Assembly: GCA_011033025.1 (NCBI GenBank)
Contig: WFMF01000500.1
Coordinates: 1-64,000, forward strand
Length of the DNA stretch: 64,000 nucleotides
Direction: 5' to 3'
Source of the DNA: Beroe forskalii
Taxonomy: Eukaryota > Ctenophora > Nuda > Beroida > Beroidae
The notes below the pieces were generated by a model that did not search any database, was not told where the DNA came from, and was given only the letters and a program-made list of their open reading frames with translations. Every line of letters starts with the position of its first letter. The stretch's first letter is position 1. The position numbers were made by a program, and so were the translations under genes. Shown in pieces: positions 13,882 through 24,964 of this stretch.

Positions 13882-14355
13882 GATTCTTGACATCAATGAG
13901 ATTATTGAAAGGACCAGGACTCTTGAAACTATTCAGATTATCGTCGGGAACAATACAATCCTCGACAGCCGTCAGATTGGTGTCAGAAACAATATCCTCG
14001 AGTCCAGTCATATTGTTGTCAGGGAACAATACTCTTGACACCAGTCAGATTGGTGTCAGGAACAATACTCTTGGCACCACTTAGATTGGTGTCAGGAACA
14101 ATACTCATGACACCAGTCAGATTGTTGTCAGGAACAATACTCTTGACAACAGTCATATTGGTGTCAGGAACAATACTCTTGACAACAGTCAGATTGGTAT
14201 CAGGAACAATACTCTTGCCACCAGTCAGATTCGTGTCAGCAACAATACTCTTGACATCATTCTGTTCGGTGTCAGGAACAGGATCCTTGACTTTGTCAAG
14301 TGAAGCCTTTATATTATAGGAAGTCGTGGTCTTAGTCTTAGTCTGACTATCTGAA
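13882..14355 (-). CDS. Candidate exon: 12-residue repeats with N-glycosylation sequons
   Basis: On the minus strand a good acceptor (gatcattttttcag|AT) at about 14356 opens a frame running SQTKTKTTTSYNIKAS…, then about ten 12-residue repeats of the type DTNLTGVKSIVP. Each repeat is 36 bases and most carry an N-L-T/N-M-T/N-L-S sequon. A single extra C near 14024 breaks the frame. Beyond it, in the shifted frame, diverged repeats (DTNLTAVEDCIV, DDNLNSFKSPGP) stay open for a further ~45 codons to a TGA near 13885. The diverged copies keep the frame, which favours coding; the extra base may be a sequence error or a real break. Likely an extracellular, glycosylated low-complexity segment. It lies 3' of the receptor at 14492-15523 on the same strand. 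The opposite strand is also open because 36 is a multiple of 3. Confidence 0.4.
13925..14290. repeat. 36-bp minisatellite
   Basis: About ten tandem copies of a unit close to gacaccagtcagattggtgt-caggaacaatactctt. The central copies are most similar and the 13925-14030 copies most diverged. It is the DNA basis of the sequon-rich repeat ORF on the minus strand. Confidence 0.9.
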
Positions 14356-14491
14356 AAAATGATCAATCAAGCACTGAAAAATGATTGAAGGATTATCATA
14401 AAATATAAGAATATCGGAACGTTCAATTGCTTATGATCATTGATAACATAGTAATTAGTTATTTTTTTTATCATTTTATTGTTTTTTGAAC

Positions 14492-15523
14492 CTAGTTCAG
14501 TATTATGTTTTTTGCATGTATCACAAGACACAAACCTTGTATCCTCCGTCGTCTCCTGCCTCCAATTCTGGGGCGCTCAACCCGGCCTTTACACCCGCCA
14601 CAGAACATCTTTTCTCTTACAAACTCCCTGAAACTCGGTACGGTGAACGAGTAAATGAAGAAATTCCCCACCACATTGATGCTCTGGACTACATTACTAG
14701 CTTTAAAGAACTCGTCTAAGTGAGCAGCCGAGGGCTGTTGACGGATAGAGCGTCGTGCAGACAACATGTAGACAATGATGAGCAAGCAGGAGGCTGTCTG
14801 CAGCAGGGCGACGGTGGTGGTGGTGAGGAGACCCTGCCAGGACTGGGCGGCCCCCGCACTCCGGGCCACGCCCCGGGCGTGAAGCAGGTGGCAAGAGCAG
14901 GACGAGGCTGCTGAGAATGGTGCGATGACTGTCGGCAGGATGAAGTAGAGGGTGGTTAGTCGAGGTAGGAGCTGCTGGGAGAGCGAGAGGGAAGGAGGCA
15001 GGATGATCCGACAGCGGCCCGATCTGCAGTCAAAGTAGATACCTCCGTTGAATTTGAGAAACAAAGCTAGCACGGGCAGTGGATGGAGCCATATGAGAAA
15101 ACACAGAAAATGTGCTACCTTGGGAGTTAGCCTCTTTGATATTGCGCTACCAGGAAACTTCAACTTTATTGCTTTGGCAGTTGTCATCAAGCTAATCATG
15201 GCTGGTGTAATAAAGACTGTGTACTTCCCCATCAGAGCTGTGATGAATCCAACATGGCTGCCAAGAACCCAGTCGCCGATAAGAAAAGACGTGGCTGAGG
15301 GCAGGAACCAGGAAAGAGCTGTCAGGATATCACAAACAGCCACTTGCTCTATGATAGCCACCAGAAACCCGTGTATTTTGATTGCTTTGTATTTGATAGA
15401 AGCCACTAGGATGGTAGAATCTCCTAAAAGAGATAAGAATAAGACCAAAGAGTAGTAGATACCCCAGGGGTAATCGGGTGTCATGACCTCTGAACACTTC
15501 GCGGTGAAGTTTTTTGGAAACAT
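14492..15523 (-). CDS. Rhodopsin-like (class A) G-protein-coupled receptor, divergent
   Basis: A single uninterrupted frame of 343 codons from ATG (15523) to TAG (14492). The frame also extends upstream through a TTG, but the ATG (MFPKNFTAKC) is the natural start and places an N-glycosylation sequon (NFT) in a short extracellular N-terminus. Seven hydrophobic segments are visible: TM1 with LSLLGDSTILVAS (Asp in place of the usual GN), TM2 with AVCDILTALSW (keeps the conserved TM2 Asp), TM3 …SLMTTAKAIKLKFP (TAK where DRY is usual), TM4 with FLIWLHPLPVLALF, TM5 …FILPTVIAPF, TM6 …TTTVALLQTASCLLIIVYML, and TM7 VVGNFFIYSFTVPSFREF (GNFFIY in place of NPxxY). Cysteines after TM7 (MFCGGC) could be palmitoylated. 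A basic patch RRRRR is in the tail. Intronless GPCRs are common in invertebrates. Ligand and coupling cannot be inferred; the altered DRY and NPxxY motifs suggest an atypical receptor. Confidence 0.8.
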   Translation of the reverse strand: MFPKNFTAKCSEVMTPDYPWGIYYSLVLFLSLLGDSTILVASIKYKAIKIHGFLVAIIEQVAVCDILTALSWFLPSATSFLIGDWVLGSHVGFITALMGKYTVFITPAMISLMTTAKAIKLKFPGSAISKRLTPKVAHFLCFLIWLHPLPVLALFLKFNGGIYFDCRSGRCRIILPPSLSLSQQLLPRLTTLYFILPTVIAPFSAASSCSCHLLHARGVARSAGAAQSWQGLLTTTTVALLQTASCLLIIVYMLSARRSIRQQPSAAHLDEFFKASNVVQSINVVGNFFIYSFTVPSFREFVREKMFCGGCKGRVERPRIGGRRRRRIQGLCLVIHAKNIILN

Positions 15524-18312
15524 GAAAGACTGACTGAGGATCAATTTTCAAACAGTTCGGATTAATGATCAATAATCGCAACAGTCAACAAAACACTTTT
15601 TTGAAATGACATTCAAAGCGTTGGCAGATAGTGAGCGTACCTGATTTTGTGATCATGTTGTTCACGTGCATTAAAACGTGACTCTGCGATAAGGATTAAA
15701 TCAGATCAGCAATGTCTTTCTATATGTTTTTTTTGGATCTAATGGATCTGGTTTAAAATATGAAGGATGGTCTAGCTTTCAGAAAATGAACAGGTGCCTG
15801 AACCACTTAAATCAGATTTGAAATGATATGCCCAAAGGTAGCAATGTAAGAAAAATTTTTATTTTAATCATATGTGATTTCACTAATGGACCTTGCATTT
15901 TTAATATGAAGATAAAGAGGCACCGTAAAATGAACAGTTTATTACTGAAGTGCCAAAATACATCTAGAAACGCACTGTAGGATTAATCGAACACGTAATA
16001 ATTTATTTCCACTTTAGAATTTAGCTTTCTGAAATGTTTATCAAAACATCACAGGTGTTTGAAATTATCCTTTTTACGAGTAATTACGGTGCATAACCAA
16101 AATTTCGTAAAAATTGCAAAATATTCGTAAAAACCTTCGGATATACCCAAATAGAAAAAATTAACCGGGCCAGGCCCTCGTGTGTTATATCCCGGTTAGC
16201 AATTTTTGCTCGTTACTAAACCCTTCAATATCATGCATTTAGTAAAAAGAAAAGAGATTGCCATGTTCATGCAACTTCTCAGCCTTGAAGTAACTGGGAA
16301 GCATTTTATCGTCATGTGTGATTCCTTTTGACCGTTAGCTTGCGTTATGACTCCTACTTCTAAGAAGTAAAGACAAATTGACAGATGATTCACTCAATCA
16401 TACTAAAATTTTCAATCAAGCTAAAATTTTATTATTTTCGATATAATCCATTCATATTTGTAAAGGATGGTGCCGCGGGGAAGTACGCAATTGAAGCTTA
16501 CCAACAAATTGAGGGTCTGAGGGAGTTATCCGAGCTCTTTAGTTGGAGAATAACTGCATTTTTGTCTCTGCTAACACCTTTTTGTTTTGCGGAATTGCGG
16601 AAAGGCATTGAGGGAGGGTCAGCCGAAATGATCCTATCTTTCTTTATTTCTTTATCAGGGTGTGTAGTTTATGTGTAAACTACTTTTACTGTTGTGTGTT
16701 TATACAACAGCTCAAATTTCCATCAGTTACAGTAAAATTAATTTGATGTAACTATAAGCAATTAAGTCATGCCAAGATTGCGTGCGCATAACGTATTGTT
16801 CTTTGCAGCGTAAGCGGTTGCGAGGAATCGAGCGCATTCTCGTTTGTAGGATTGGGAGAGATCGCTTAACATTCGCGAAAAAGGGGCGGGGTTCAATGTT
16901 TTCTTACAGGTCCAAAGTTCATCAGAGGTTGGCATAGACGATAGAGTTGTTAAGACGTTCGTCGTTGTCGAATGCGTCCGTTCCTGGATTCCTTCCTGGA
17001 TTTTTTCTGGATTCCTGCACAATGTACGGTACATTCCAAATCTAGCAGACTTGTGGAGGGAAACATGCTTGCGTAAGTCAGCTACCGTGTTAGCGGACGC
17101 GCCTGTGAATCTTTAACTTAACCACCTCTGTATAAGAAACAAGGTCGATGGATGTGTGGTTAACAAGTGACGACAGAAAGAACAAGGTCCAGGCGGAAGA
17201 ACTTTTGGTCATATAAACTGAACCAAAATTATCGTGATTTTTTGGATAATTGTCACATTACATGCCTACATGAATATCCTTCCGCCTTCGTTAGTCATGA
17301 ATCGTCATTGTTCCAAATAACCCATCTCAAAAGTTACCTTTTTATTGGACCCACTATTTAGCACTTTTTCTCTAACTCAATTTTTTATGATTTTAATTAG
17401 GTTCGGATGTATGACTCATTTGCAATCTTTATTTATTCCACTCTTTAATCTTTTCATCCTTCTCGGCTGCGTGTCTCCATTATACATGTGTACTGAGTCG
17501 CACCTCTTTTTCCCTTCCCCAATCGCCTTTTTGTTCGAAAATATAACTTGAAAGAAGGATTATTGTTCAGAATATTATTTAGGAGCGTTGTGTTCATTAC
17601 TTTTGTCATTATTCAAAAGAAAGTGGCTACACATCGGAAACTCATGGTTACCATATTACGAAACTCCTAATTCTGTGTAGCGAGCCTAGTACATTTTCCT
17701 CATTATCTGCGTTACACCTTTGCAGCTGAGATTATGGAACCGAATCATACCCCGACCGCACATCAGCTCTTCCTTGTACCACTAGGGTATGACAACCATC
17801 GTCTGGGTTCAACGCTTCCTAGTTTTGTTTTTTTGATTAATTTTTTTCTGAAATCTTTATTTGTGGGGGTCGTTAATTATGGGTACAGTGGTTACGTTAA
17901 AGCTATGCATTTGACGAATTTCTAAATGGAGACGAAATAAACGAATTTCTAAAGCAGCCAAAGTCTAGGAAGAATCTTTCTCTAATCTTTCAGAGATGAT
18001 ATTATCTTTAAATCAGGATGAATTTGCCAAAACTTGGCCCTTCCGTACTGATTTCACCTGAAATTTTGAATACCATTGCTTGACTAATTTTGCAGAATTA
18101 TTCAAGAATTTCAATGAGGCGCTTGATATTAAACGAATTTTTTCCGCTTTTTGTTAAAAGTGACAACTATGCTCGTGGGATTGTATGCATCTATAATATT
18201 ACATAATTAATAATTGACAATTAGTATGTGCATTTTTATAACAAGATCCCGAACTCGTGATATTTCATGGAATATTATTCAAGACAAATTTTGAATTGAC
18301 TTCTTCCAGAAG
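15524..18312. other. Intergenic, between GPCR and ZP gene
   Basis: No confident gene. It carries pieces of dispersed repeats: aaaggcattgag…gtcagc near 16600, also found near 23525 and 48667, and a ~65-base element near 17445 also found near 61760 and 62640. The ORFs at 16385-16678 and 17167-17925 overlap these or show no family resemblance. Confidence 0.5.
17440..17520 (+). repeat. Dispersed repeat, copy 1
   Basis: The segment with aatcttttcatccttctcgg, gctgcgtgtctcc and tgtgtactgagtcgcacctc matches two segments near 61755-61820 and 62636-62700 in the same order and orientation. Similarity is about 75-80 percent by eye. Origin unknown; probably an old interspersed element. Confidence 0.6.
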
Positions 18313-18358
18313 ATGTTCTTCTTGACCCTCGCAGTCATTGTCTTAAGCTCTGCAAGAG
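18313..18358 (+). CDS. ZP-type protein 1: signal-peptide exon
   Basis: A 46-base exon from ATG to a strong donor (GCAAGAG|GTAAGTG), phase 1, encoding MFFLTLAVIVLSSAR, a typical short signal peptide with a hydrophobic core. An acceptor-like ttcttccag sits 3 bases upstream of the ATG, so there may be a 5' untranslated exon or a trans-spliced leader. An exon of identical length and phase with a similar peptide occurs at 63196. The next exon in phase is the KE-rich exon at 19483 (G|GT joins as Gly). Confidence 0.7.
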
Positions 18359-19482
18359 GTAAGTGAAAAAACTGAAAATGAGAAAATATGACGGAAAGAA
18401 ATTGGGCTATTCTATGTATTAATTTGATGAATGTTTGATGAGAATTAGCATTAAATTGTAAAATTTACAAATTTAGGAGAAAGTCAGTAAATAAGTAACA
18501 GCCATGTAATATAATAGTAGTCTATTATAGTAGTCGAACGGAACGATGAAAGCTTTAATTTTCGAGCATTTAAAGTTATCGCTTAAAACAGCGTCAAGAA
18601 GATATCAATGTCTTTGGCTTTCATGTCTTACTGAGAGTGTACACATGATGCATTAGGCCTTTCTTATTTTATGTTACACTGCTTGACATTGAAACTCCTA
18701 GAACATTGATAACATAAAACAATTTGAAAACAGCATGTAATTTCAAATTACTTTGGAAGACTGAGACGAAATTCATTGATATCTTGTTTAGTTGTTAGAT
18801 AGTTGACCCTCAGTGGTAGATCAGGTCTCCAAGGGACATTATGAAGCAAATCGCCACTGTGTCTTTTCTCCAACCACAACTACTGCTCTGCCATTTTTGG
18901 TCCCACTGTATTTAAAAATTGGACGATCTCTTCCTTATGCTCTAGTCAAACAGTGCAGATTGATCCATGGGATAGAGTTTCATACCAATTTTTGAGGCCG
19001 GAATTGCTTCAAGTGGCTATTATAACAAATAGAAAGCTTTCAAGAGATTTTTTTAAATAATTTCCTACTTACCTAATCTTCCAATAATTGTCGTCCCACA
19101 TGGCTCATGAACTATAACAGATTAGAAAAACACCAACATTCAAAAGCAACATTTCGACAGCTTTATTCACTGACGTAATAGTAACAGCACTTTGCTAACT
19201 ACTCTTATGGAGTAACGTCCTCAAAAGTCAAAACTGCATTATAAAAATGCGTGCAATCTATCAGCTTGTTTCACCATAGCAACGCACGTGACTGTATCCA
19301 TACTGCACGTGGGCGCTCCAAAATATGTTATAAAAAAATTATAGTAAAGAGAATGGGAGATTATAATAGTGACCAGCAGGCCTGTCGGACATGGAAAAAC
19401 GCAGCTCACTCAGAGCTGCTGTGCAGCACCTCGTTTGCAAACCCCACAGTTCAAGTTCCTTCTAAACAGTTCAATTTTTCAG

Positions 19483-22201
19483 GTCTTGAGGCAGAGTCAA
19501 TAGAATCTGCTACATCTCCTCCAATGCCTCTGAGCAGTACTCACGCCCCTGGTGGAGCTGGAGCGGGAAAAGAGCCTGGAAAGGCAAAAGAAGTTGAAAA
19601 GGAAAAGGTGGCTGAAAAGGAAAAAGAAGTTGAAAAGGAAAAGGAGACTGGAAAGGCAAAAGAAGTTGAAAAAGAGAAGGGGGCTGAGGTAGAGTTAATA
19701 GAATCTGCTACATCTCTTCCAATGCCTCTGAGCAGTACTCACGCCCCTGGTGGAGGTGGAAAGGAAAAGAGGCTGAAAATAAAAGCAAAAAGAGAAGGAG
19801 CTGAAAAGGCAAAAGAGGTTGAAATAGAAAAGGTTGCTGAAAAGGAAAAAGAAGTTGAAAAGAAAAAGGATACTGAAAAGGCGAAGGGGGGTGAGACAGT
19901 TTTAATAGAATCTGCTACATCTCTTCCAATGCCTCTGAGCAGTACTCACGCCCCTGGTGGAGGTGGAGCGGGAAAAGAGGCTGGAAAGGCAAAAGAAGTT
20001 GAAAAGGAGAAGGGAGCTGAAAAGGCAAAAGAAGTTGAAATAGAAAAGGTGGCTGAAAAGGAAAAAGAAGTTGAAAAGAAAAAGGAGACTGAAAAGGCGA
20101 AAGAAGTTGAAAAGGCGAAGGGGGGTGAGACAGTTTTAATAGAATCTGCTACATCTCCTCCAATGCCTCTGAGCAGTACTCACGCCCCTGGTGGAGGTGG
20201 AGCGGGAAAAGAGGCTGGAAAGGCAAAAGAAGTTGAAAAGGAGAAGGGAGCTGAAAAGGCAAAAGAGGTTGAAATAGAAAAGGTGGCTGAAAAGGAAAAA
20301 GAAGTTGAAAAGAAAAAGGAGACTGAAAAGGCGAAAGAAGTTGAAAAGGCGAAGGGGGGTGAGACAGTTTTAATAGAATCTGCTACATCTCTTCCAATGC
20401 CTCTGAGCAGTACTCACGCCCCTGGTGGAGGTGGAGCTGGAAAAGAGGCTGGAAAGGCAAAAGAAGTTGAAAAGGAAAAAGAAGTTAAAAAGGAAAAGGA
20501 GACTGAAAAGGCAAAAGAAGTTGAAAAGGAAAAGGAGACTGAAAAGGCAAAAGAAGTTGAAAAAGAAAAGGTGGCTGAAAAGGAAAAAGAAGTTGAAAAG
20601 GAAAAGGAGGCTGGAAAGGCAAAAGGAGTTGAAAAGGCGAAGGGGGGTGAGACAGTTTTAATAGAATCTGCTACATCTTCCAATGCCTCTGAGCAGTACT
20701 CACGCCCCTGGTGGAGGTGGAGCGGGAAAAAGAGGCTGAAAAGGCAAAAGAAGTTGAAAAGGAAAAGAAGTTAAAAAGGAAAAGGAGACTGAAAAGGCAA
20801 AAGAAGTTGAAAAGGAAAAGGAGACTGAAAAGGCAAAAGAAGTTGAAAAGGCAAAGGGGGGTGAGACAGTTTTAATAGAATTGCTGTTATCTCTTCCAAT
20901 GCCTCTGAGCAGTACCACGCCCCTGGTGGAGGTGGAGCGGAAAAGAGGCTGGAAAAGGCAAAAGAAGTTGAAAAGGAAAAAGAAGTTAAAAGCGAAAAGG
21001 AGACTGAAAGGCAAAAGAAGTTGAAGAGGAAAAGGAGACTGAAAAGACAAAAGAGGTTGAAAAAGAAAAGGAGACTGAAAAGGCAAAAGAAGTTGAAAAG
21101 GAAAAGGTGGCTGAAAAGGAAAAAGAAGTTGAAAAGGAAAAGGAGACTGGAAAGGCAAAAGAAGTTGAAAAGAAAAAGGAGACTGAAAAGGCAAAAGAAG
21201 TTGAAAAGGAAAAGGAGACTGGAAAGGCAAAAGAAGTTGAAAAGGAAAAGGAGGCTGAAAAGGCAAAAGAAGTTGAAAAGGAAAAGGTGGCTGAAAAGGA
21301 AAAAGAAGTTGAAAAGGAAAGGAGACTGGAAAGGCAAAAGAAGTTGAAAAGGCGAAGGGGGGTGAGACAGTTTTAATAGAATCTGCTACATCTCTTCCAA
21401 TGCCTCTGAGCAGTACTCACGCCCCTGGTGGAGGTGGAGCGGGAAAAGAGGCCGGAAAGGCAAAAGAAGTTGAAAAGGAAAAAGCAAAAGGAAAAGGAGA
21501 CTGAAAAGGCAAAGAAGTTGAAAGGAAAAGGAGACTGAAAAGGCAAAAGAAGTTGAAAAGGCAAAGGGGGGTGAGACAGTTTTAATAGAATCTGCTACAT
21601 CTCTCTCCAATGCCTCTGAGCAGTACTCACGCCCCTGGTGGAGGTGGAGCGGGAAAAGAGGCTGGAAAGGCAAAAGAAGTTGAAAAGGAAAAGGAGACTG
21701 AGAAGGAAAAAGAAGTTGAAAAGGAAAAGGAGACTGAAAAGACAAAAGAAGTTGAAAAGAAAAAGGAGACTGGAAAGGCAAAAGAAGTTGAAAAGGAAAA
21801 GGAGACTGGAAAGGCAAAAGGAGTTGAAAAGAAAAGGAGACTGAAAAGGCAAGAAGTTGAAAAGGAAAAGGAGACTGAAAAGAAAAAGAAGTTGAAAAAG
21901 GAGAAGGGGCTGAGGCAGAGTTAATAGAATCTGCCATCTCTCCACCCTGAGCAGTACTCACGCCCTGGTGGAGGTGGAGCAGGAAAAGAGGCTGGAAAGG
22001 CAAAAGAAGTTGAAAGGAAAAGGTGGCTGAAAAAGAAAAAGTTAAAAAAAAGGAGACGAAAAAAGAGGTTGAAAAAGAAAAGGAGACTGAAAAGGAGAAA
22101 AAGTTGAAAAGGAAAAAGGTGGCTGAAAAGAAAAAAGTTGAAAAGGAAAAGAGACTGGAAGGCAAAAAAGTTGAAAAGAAAAAGGAGACTGAAAAGACAA
22201 A
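19483..22201 (+). CDS. ZP-type protein 1: Lys/Glu-rich repeat exon (runs into gap)
   Basis: The acceptor aatttttcag|GT at 19483 matches the phase-1 donor of the signal exon and gives Gly-Leu-Glu-Ala-Glu-Ser at the junction. The exon encodes units of ~70-85 residues: an opener SATSPPMPLSSTHAPGGGG followed by many KAKEVEKEK/KVAEKEKEVEK motifs. This is expected to form a highly charged extended or helical spacer in the secreted chain. The frame is intact to about 20676, where two bases are missing relative to other copies (tcttcc for tctcttcc) and a stop follows at 20774. More small indels accumulate to the gap. The same array at 46388-48420 is less damaged, so sequence quality near the gap is suspect. 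Extensive minus-strand ORFs here are shadows of the repeat. Confidence 0.65.
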
Positions 22202-22301
22202 NNNNNNNNNNNNNNNNNNNNNNNNNNNNNNNNNNNNNNNNNNNNNNNNNNNNNNNNNNNNNNNNNNNNNNNNNNNNNNNNNNNNNNNNNNNNNNNNNNN
22301 N
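22202..22301. other. Assembly gap of 100 N
   Basis: Exactly 100 unknown bases, a conventional placeholder for a gap of unknown size. It sits inside the KE repeat array, which is where an assembler would be expected to fail. Sequence order and distance across it are not reliable. Confidence 0.99.
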
Positions 22302-23159
22302 GTTCGATAACAGGGAGGGGGGGGGGGTTTTGTGGTTGATTATGTAATCAAAATATCCAAATTTCTACACAATTTTTAGAAATTTTTGTCAAAAATTCTC
22401 GGCATTTTTTTGGCAAAATCTTCAAAAAACCGACCCAAACTTTTTCAACAATTTTTTTTCAAAACTATCCTTGATATTTTCATCAAAATTTTCAAAAATG
22501 GAAACCTCATCAATACTAAAGTATTTACACCTTCATTGTGTACTCAGTTAGGTAGGGGGGGGGGGGAGTAAGCCATGATTACGTAATATTCTCCTCAAGA
22601 GGAGGGGGTTGGGCTTTGATTACGTTTGATTACGAGGGGGAGGGAGGGGGTTCAAAATGGCCAAAAATTGATTACGTAATATGTGAACGATCCCTTATTA
22701 ATTAATAATGTTCCTGACTGATGAAATAATTTCTATTTTCCAGCTGCTGAAGAGTAACGTGGATTCGGAGAAACGGCCGACCCTGCCAAAGTCTCTGTAT
22801 TGCATGATTCTGAGTCAATTGGAACGGAGTCTAGGCTGTCTAAGTAGCATGTTTTTACTGCGATTCCTTTCCTGAGCTGTGGAACAACTGTAGTAGCCAC
22901 TAAATCACTGTAAGCATTTCATCCTTGGCATTATTACTTCTTTTTACCGTATCAGCCATCATTTTCAACCAGCAATTTTACTTTAAAACTGGTAATTTCA
23001 TTTGGCCAGCCTCTCGACCAAAATCGCTTCATTTTCCAACCTTCTTAACCGCCTTTTGCTTTGAACTAATTGGTTTTTTCTGTGGTCAACTGAATTAGGA
23101 TCAAATCTGGCAGATATTGATACCTTAGGCTTAACTATACCTAATCATGTCATTTTCAG
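22302..23159. other. Region after the gap, no confident exon
   Basis: G-runs (ggggggggg) and gattacgtaat motifs repeat several times between 22310 and 22690, and the sequence is otherwise AT-rich. A possible acceptor at 22741 (tattttccag) opens a ~40-codon frame that I cannot link to the ZP family. The first half of the ZP-N domain expected for this gene was not found. Confidence 0.45.
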
Positions 23160-23282
23160 GACATTGCTGACAGAAAGAGATAGAAGGGTGAAGAAAGCGG
23201 CTGTCTTTCAACATGTCCGCAGTGGTCTTTCAGTGCAAGATGATAGATATTGAAGTGAAATGTGCCTATGCAGCAAAGAAAG
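23160..23282 (+). pseudogene. ZP-type protein 1: ZP-N end exon, frame broken
   Basis: A good acceptor (catgtcattttcag|G) and donor (AAGAAAG|GTATAT, phase 1) bound 123 bases. The last half encodes …MIDIEVKCAYAAKK, which matches VVDIDLQCTYTRT from the intact paralogous exon at 52962-53055, the ZP-N strand ending in the C-x-Y signature. Upstream in this frame there are TGA codons, while the first half is open in another frame (VKKAAV, cf. SKAASV in the paralog). So the exon is either frameshifted or carries a sequence error. Confidence 0.5.
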
Positions 23283-23364
23283 GTATATCTATTATTTCCA
23301 AAATATAGAACGTAGATTTTAAATTTGATCGCAGATGGTGATAATGCCCATTTTCAATTAACAG

Positions 23365-23400
23365 AACCTGCTCCGATTTTGATTTCTGGTTTTAATGAAG
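23365..23400 (+). CDS. ZP-type protein 1: 36-base symmetric exon
   Basis: Bounded by aattaacag| and GAATGAAG|GTAGGT, 36 bases, phase 1 to phase 1, encoding EPAPILISGFNE. The paralog locus has an exon of the same length, phases and relative position at 53495-53530 (AASPDPTDDESK). A phase-symmetric exon can be skipped or included without a frame change. No ZP-C exons follow within the next 8 kb, so this copy appears truncated. Confidence 0.4.
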
Positions 23401-24960
23401 GTAGGTCCGCTGCTTGCACGTACGTGTGCTCACAGGAGAAAAGGTTAAAGGCAAAGCATCGAATAGTAGGTTAAACGGACATATTTTATTTCCTGTTCCC
23501 AATTGCGTTTTTGTTTTACAAAAAGGCATTGAGAAAAGGTTAGCAGAGATCGTGTTTTGTGGGGGTTGTGTGTATACTACCTTTACGCCTACTGTTAAAT
23601 CTGAAATAGGTGGTGTGATCCGATTTGGTCGTATGCGCGTGGTATGTATGTCACTTTTTTGATCATTTTCAAGCATCGAACTGCTCCTTTATAATATCAG
23701 TCGCGCCAATATAGCTTGGTGTAGTGGCATCCTGTTCAGTGTGCACTGCAGCTATCTTACAGTTATTTGGGTTCAATGCTCTGTTCAAACTTGATTCATT
23801 TTTAAAAACTTGATTCATTTTTAAAATCTTCATCATTCTTCAATTTCATCAAACTTTTCAATGATAAGAGGTGCATGAATGTCGTTCGATTTCCTTGAGT
23901 TCTTGGAATTCTCCATCAGATTTTGTCTTATGATTTGGATTCAATCAAATTAACATTTTTTCTTTAAGTAGGAGACAATAATTGACAATGGGCAATAGAG
24001 TTCGATCAATGATGATTGACCTTAGCAATTTCGCTGAGGAAAGTAAGAGATCAGAGATGAAAATTTGTCCCGGTTTCTCATGAATTTACGAAACCTTAAT
24101 CTTCAATCTTGGCTATTAATCCTTCTTTTTACCTTCAAGTTTGCACAGTTGATCATAAAATCACAAATTTCGACGCCCAGGAAGAACATTGCATTTGGTT
24201 GAATATCAATAGTCGCCATGAGAAATCCTCGATCAATCATCAAGTGAGCTCTGGCATCTGACTGTGGTATCTGAACAACATAGCCCCAGTGACAGAACCC
24301 TAGCGAGCGAGAGAGCGTCGCTCGACAACCAACAGCCACGTTTGTGGCGACCCAAACGTCCGGAAACGACCGAATTTTCATTGAAATTAGCATTGAAATT
24401 CCCAATGAAATTAGCATAAACGACTTGATAACTTGCGATACTGTTCAAAAGCCGCCAAATTATAACCGTGACTTATAATAACTAAGTATTTCATTGTGTT
24501 TGACAATTGTACAGCTTTATTTATGTCGTGAAGAATCATCCTGACAAAATAAAAGTCTGTAGTACATTTACGATGACTGCCTCAAGCCCTCGCAGCTGTA
24601 TTGGACCGCAAAATTAGTGATTACGTACTCAAAACATCTATAATAATGCGTGGGATATTTGCTTGTGTTTGAAATAAACTTGTATTAACCATACGTTAAT
24701 TATTTGTAATATTTGAGCACGTAGGTAAACTTCAAAGTAGTCTCGTTCAAATGTTAGTCCAAATGATAAAGGCACATACAGCTCTAAAATGTGCTGGTCG
24801 TCAGAAAAAAGCTGAAAAAGCTACGCTCGCTGGTGTTGGTCGCCATGCTCGACGACCACAATACAATTACAGGTAAAATCTCATCCTACGCTCGCTGGTC
24901 GTCAGGGCTACGCTCGATGGCGTGGTCGCCGGCAAATAAATACTTACAATATTCACTGTG
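23401..24960. other. No further gene seen
   Basis: The ZP-C exons that would be expected after 23400 are absent. A piece of the dispersed aaaaggcattgag…gttagcagagatc repeat lies at about 23515-23555. ORFs at 23392-23676 and 24103-24448 show no family resemblance. Confidence 0.45.
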
Positions 24961-24964
24961 TACA

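Noticed and set aside
14703..15455. Plus-strand and alternate-frame ORFs over the GPCR
   Set aside because: Shadows of the receptor frame; none shows membrane or family patterns.
20414..22165. Long minus-strand ORFs rich in Phe/Ser/Leu over the KE array
   Set aside because: Shadows of the plus-strand KE repeats. The plus strand connects in phase to a signal peptide and, at the second locus, to ZP-N sequence.
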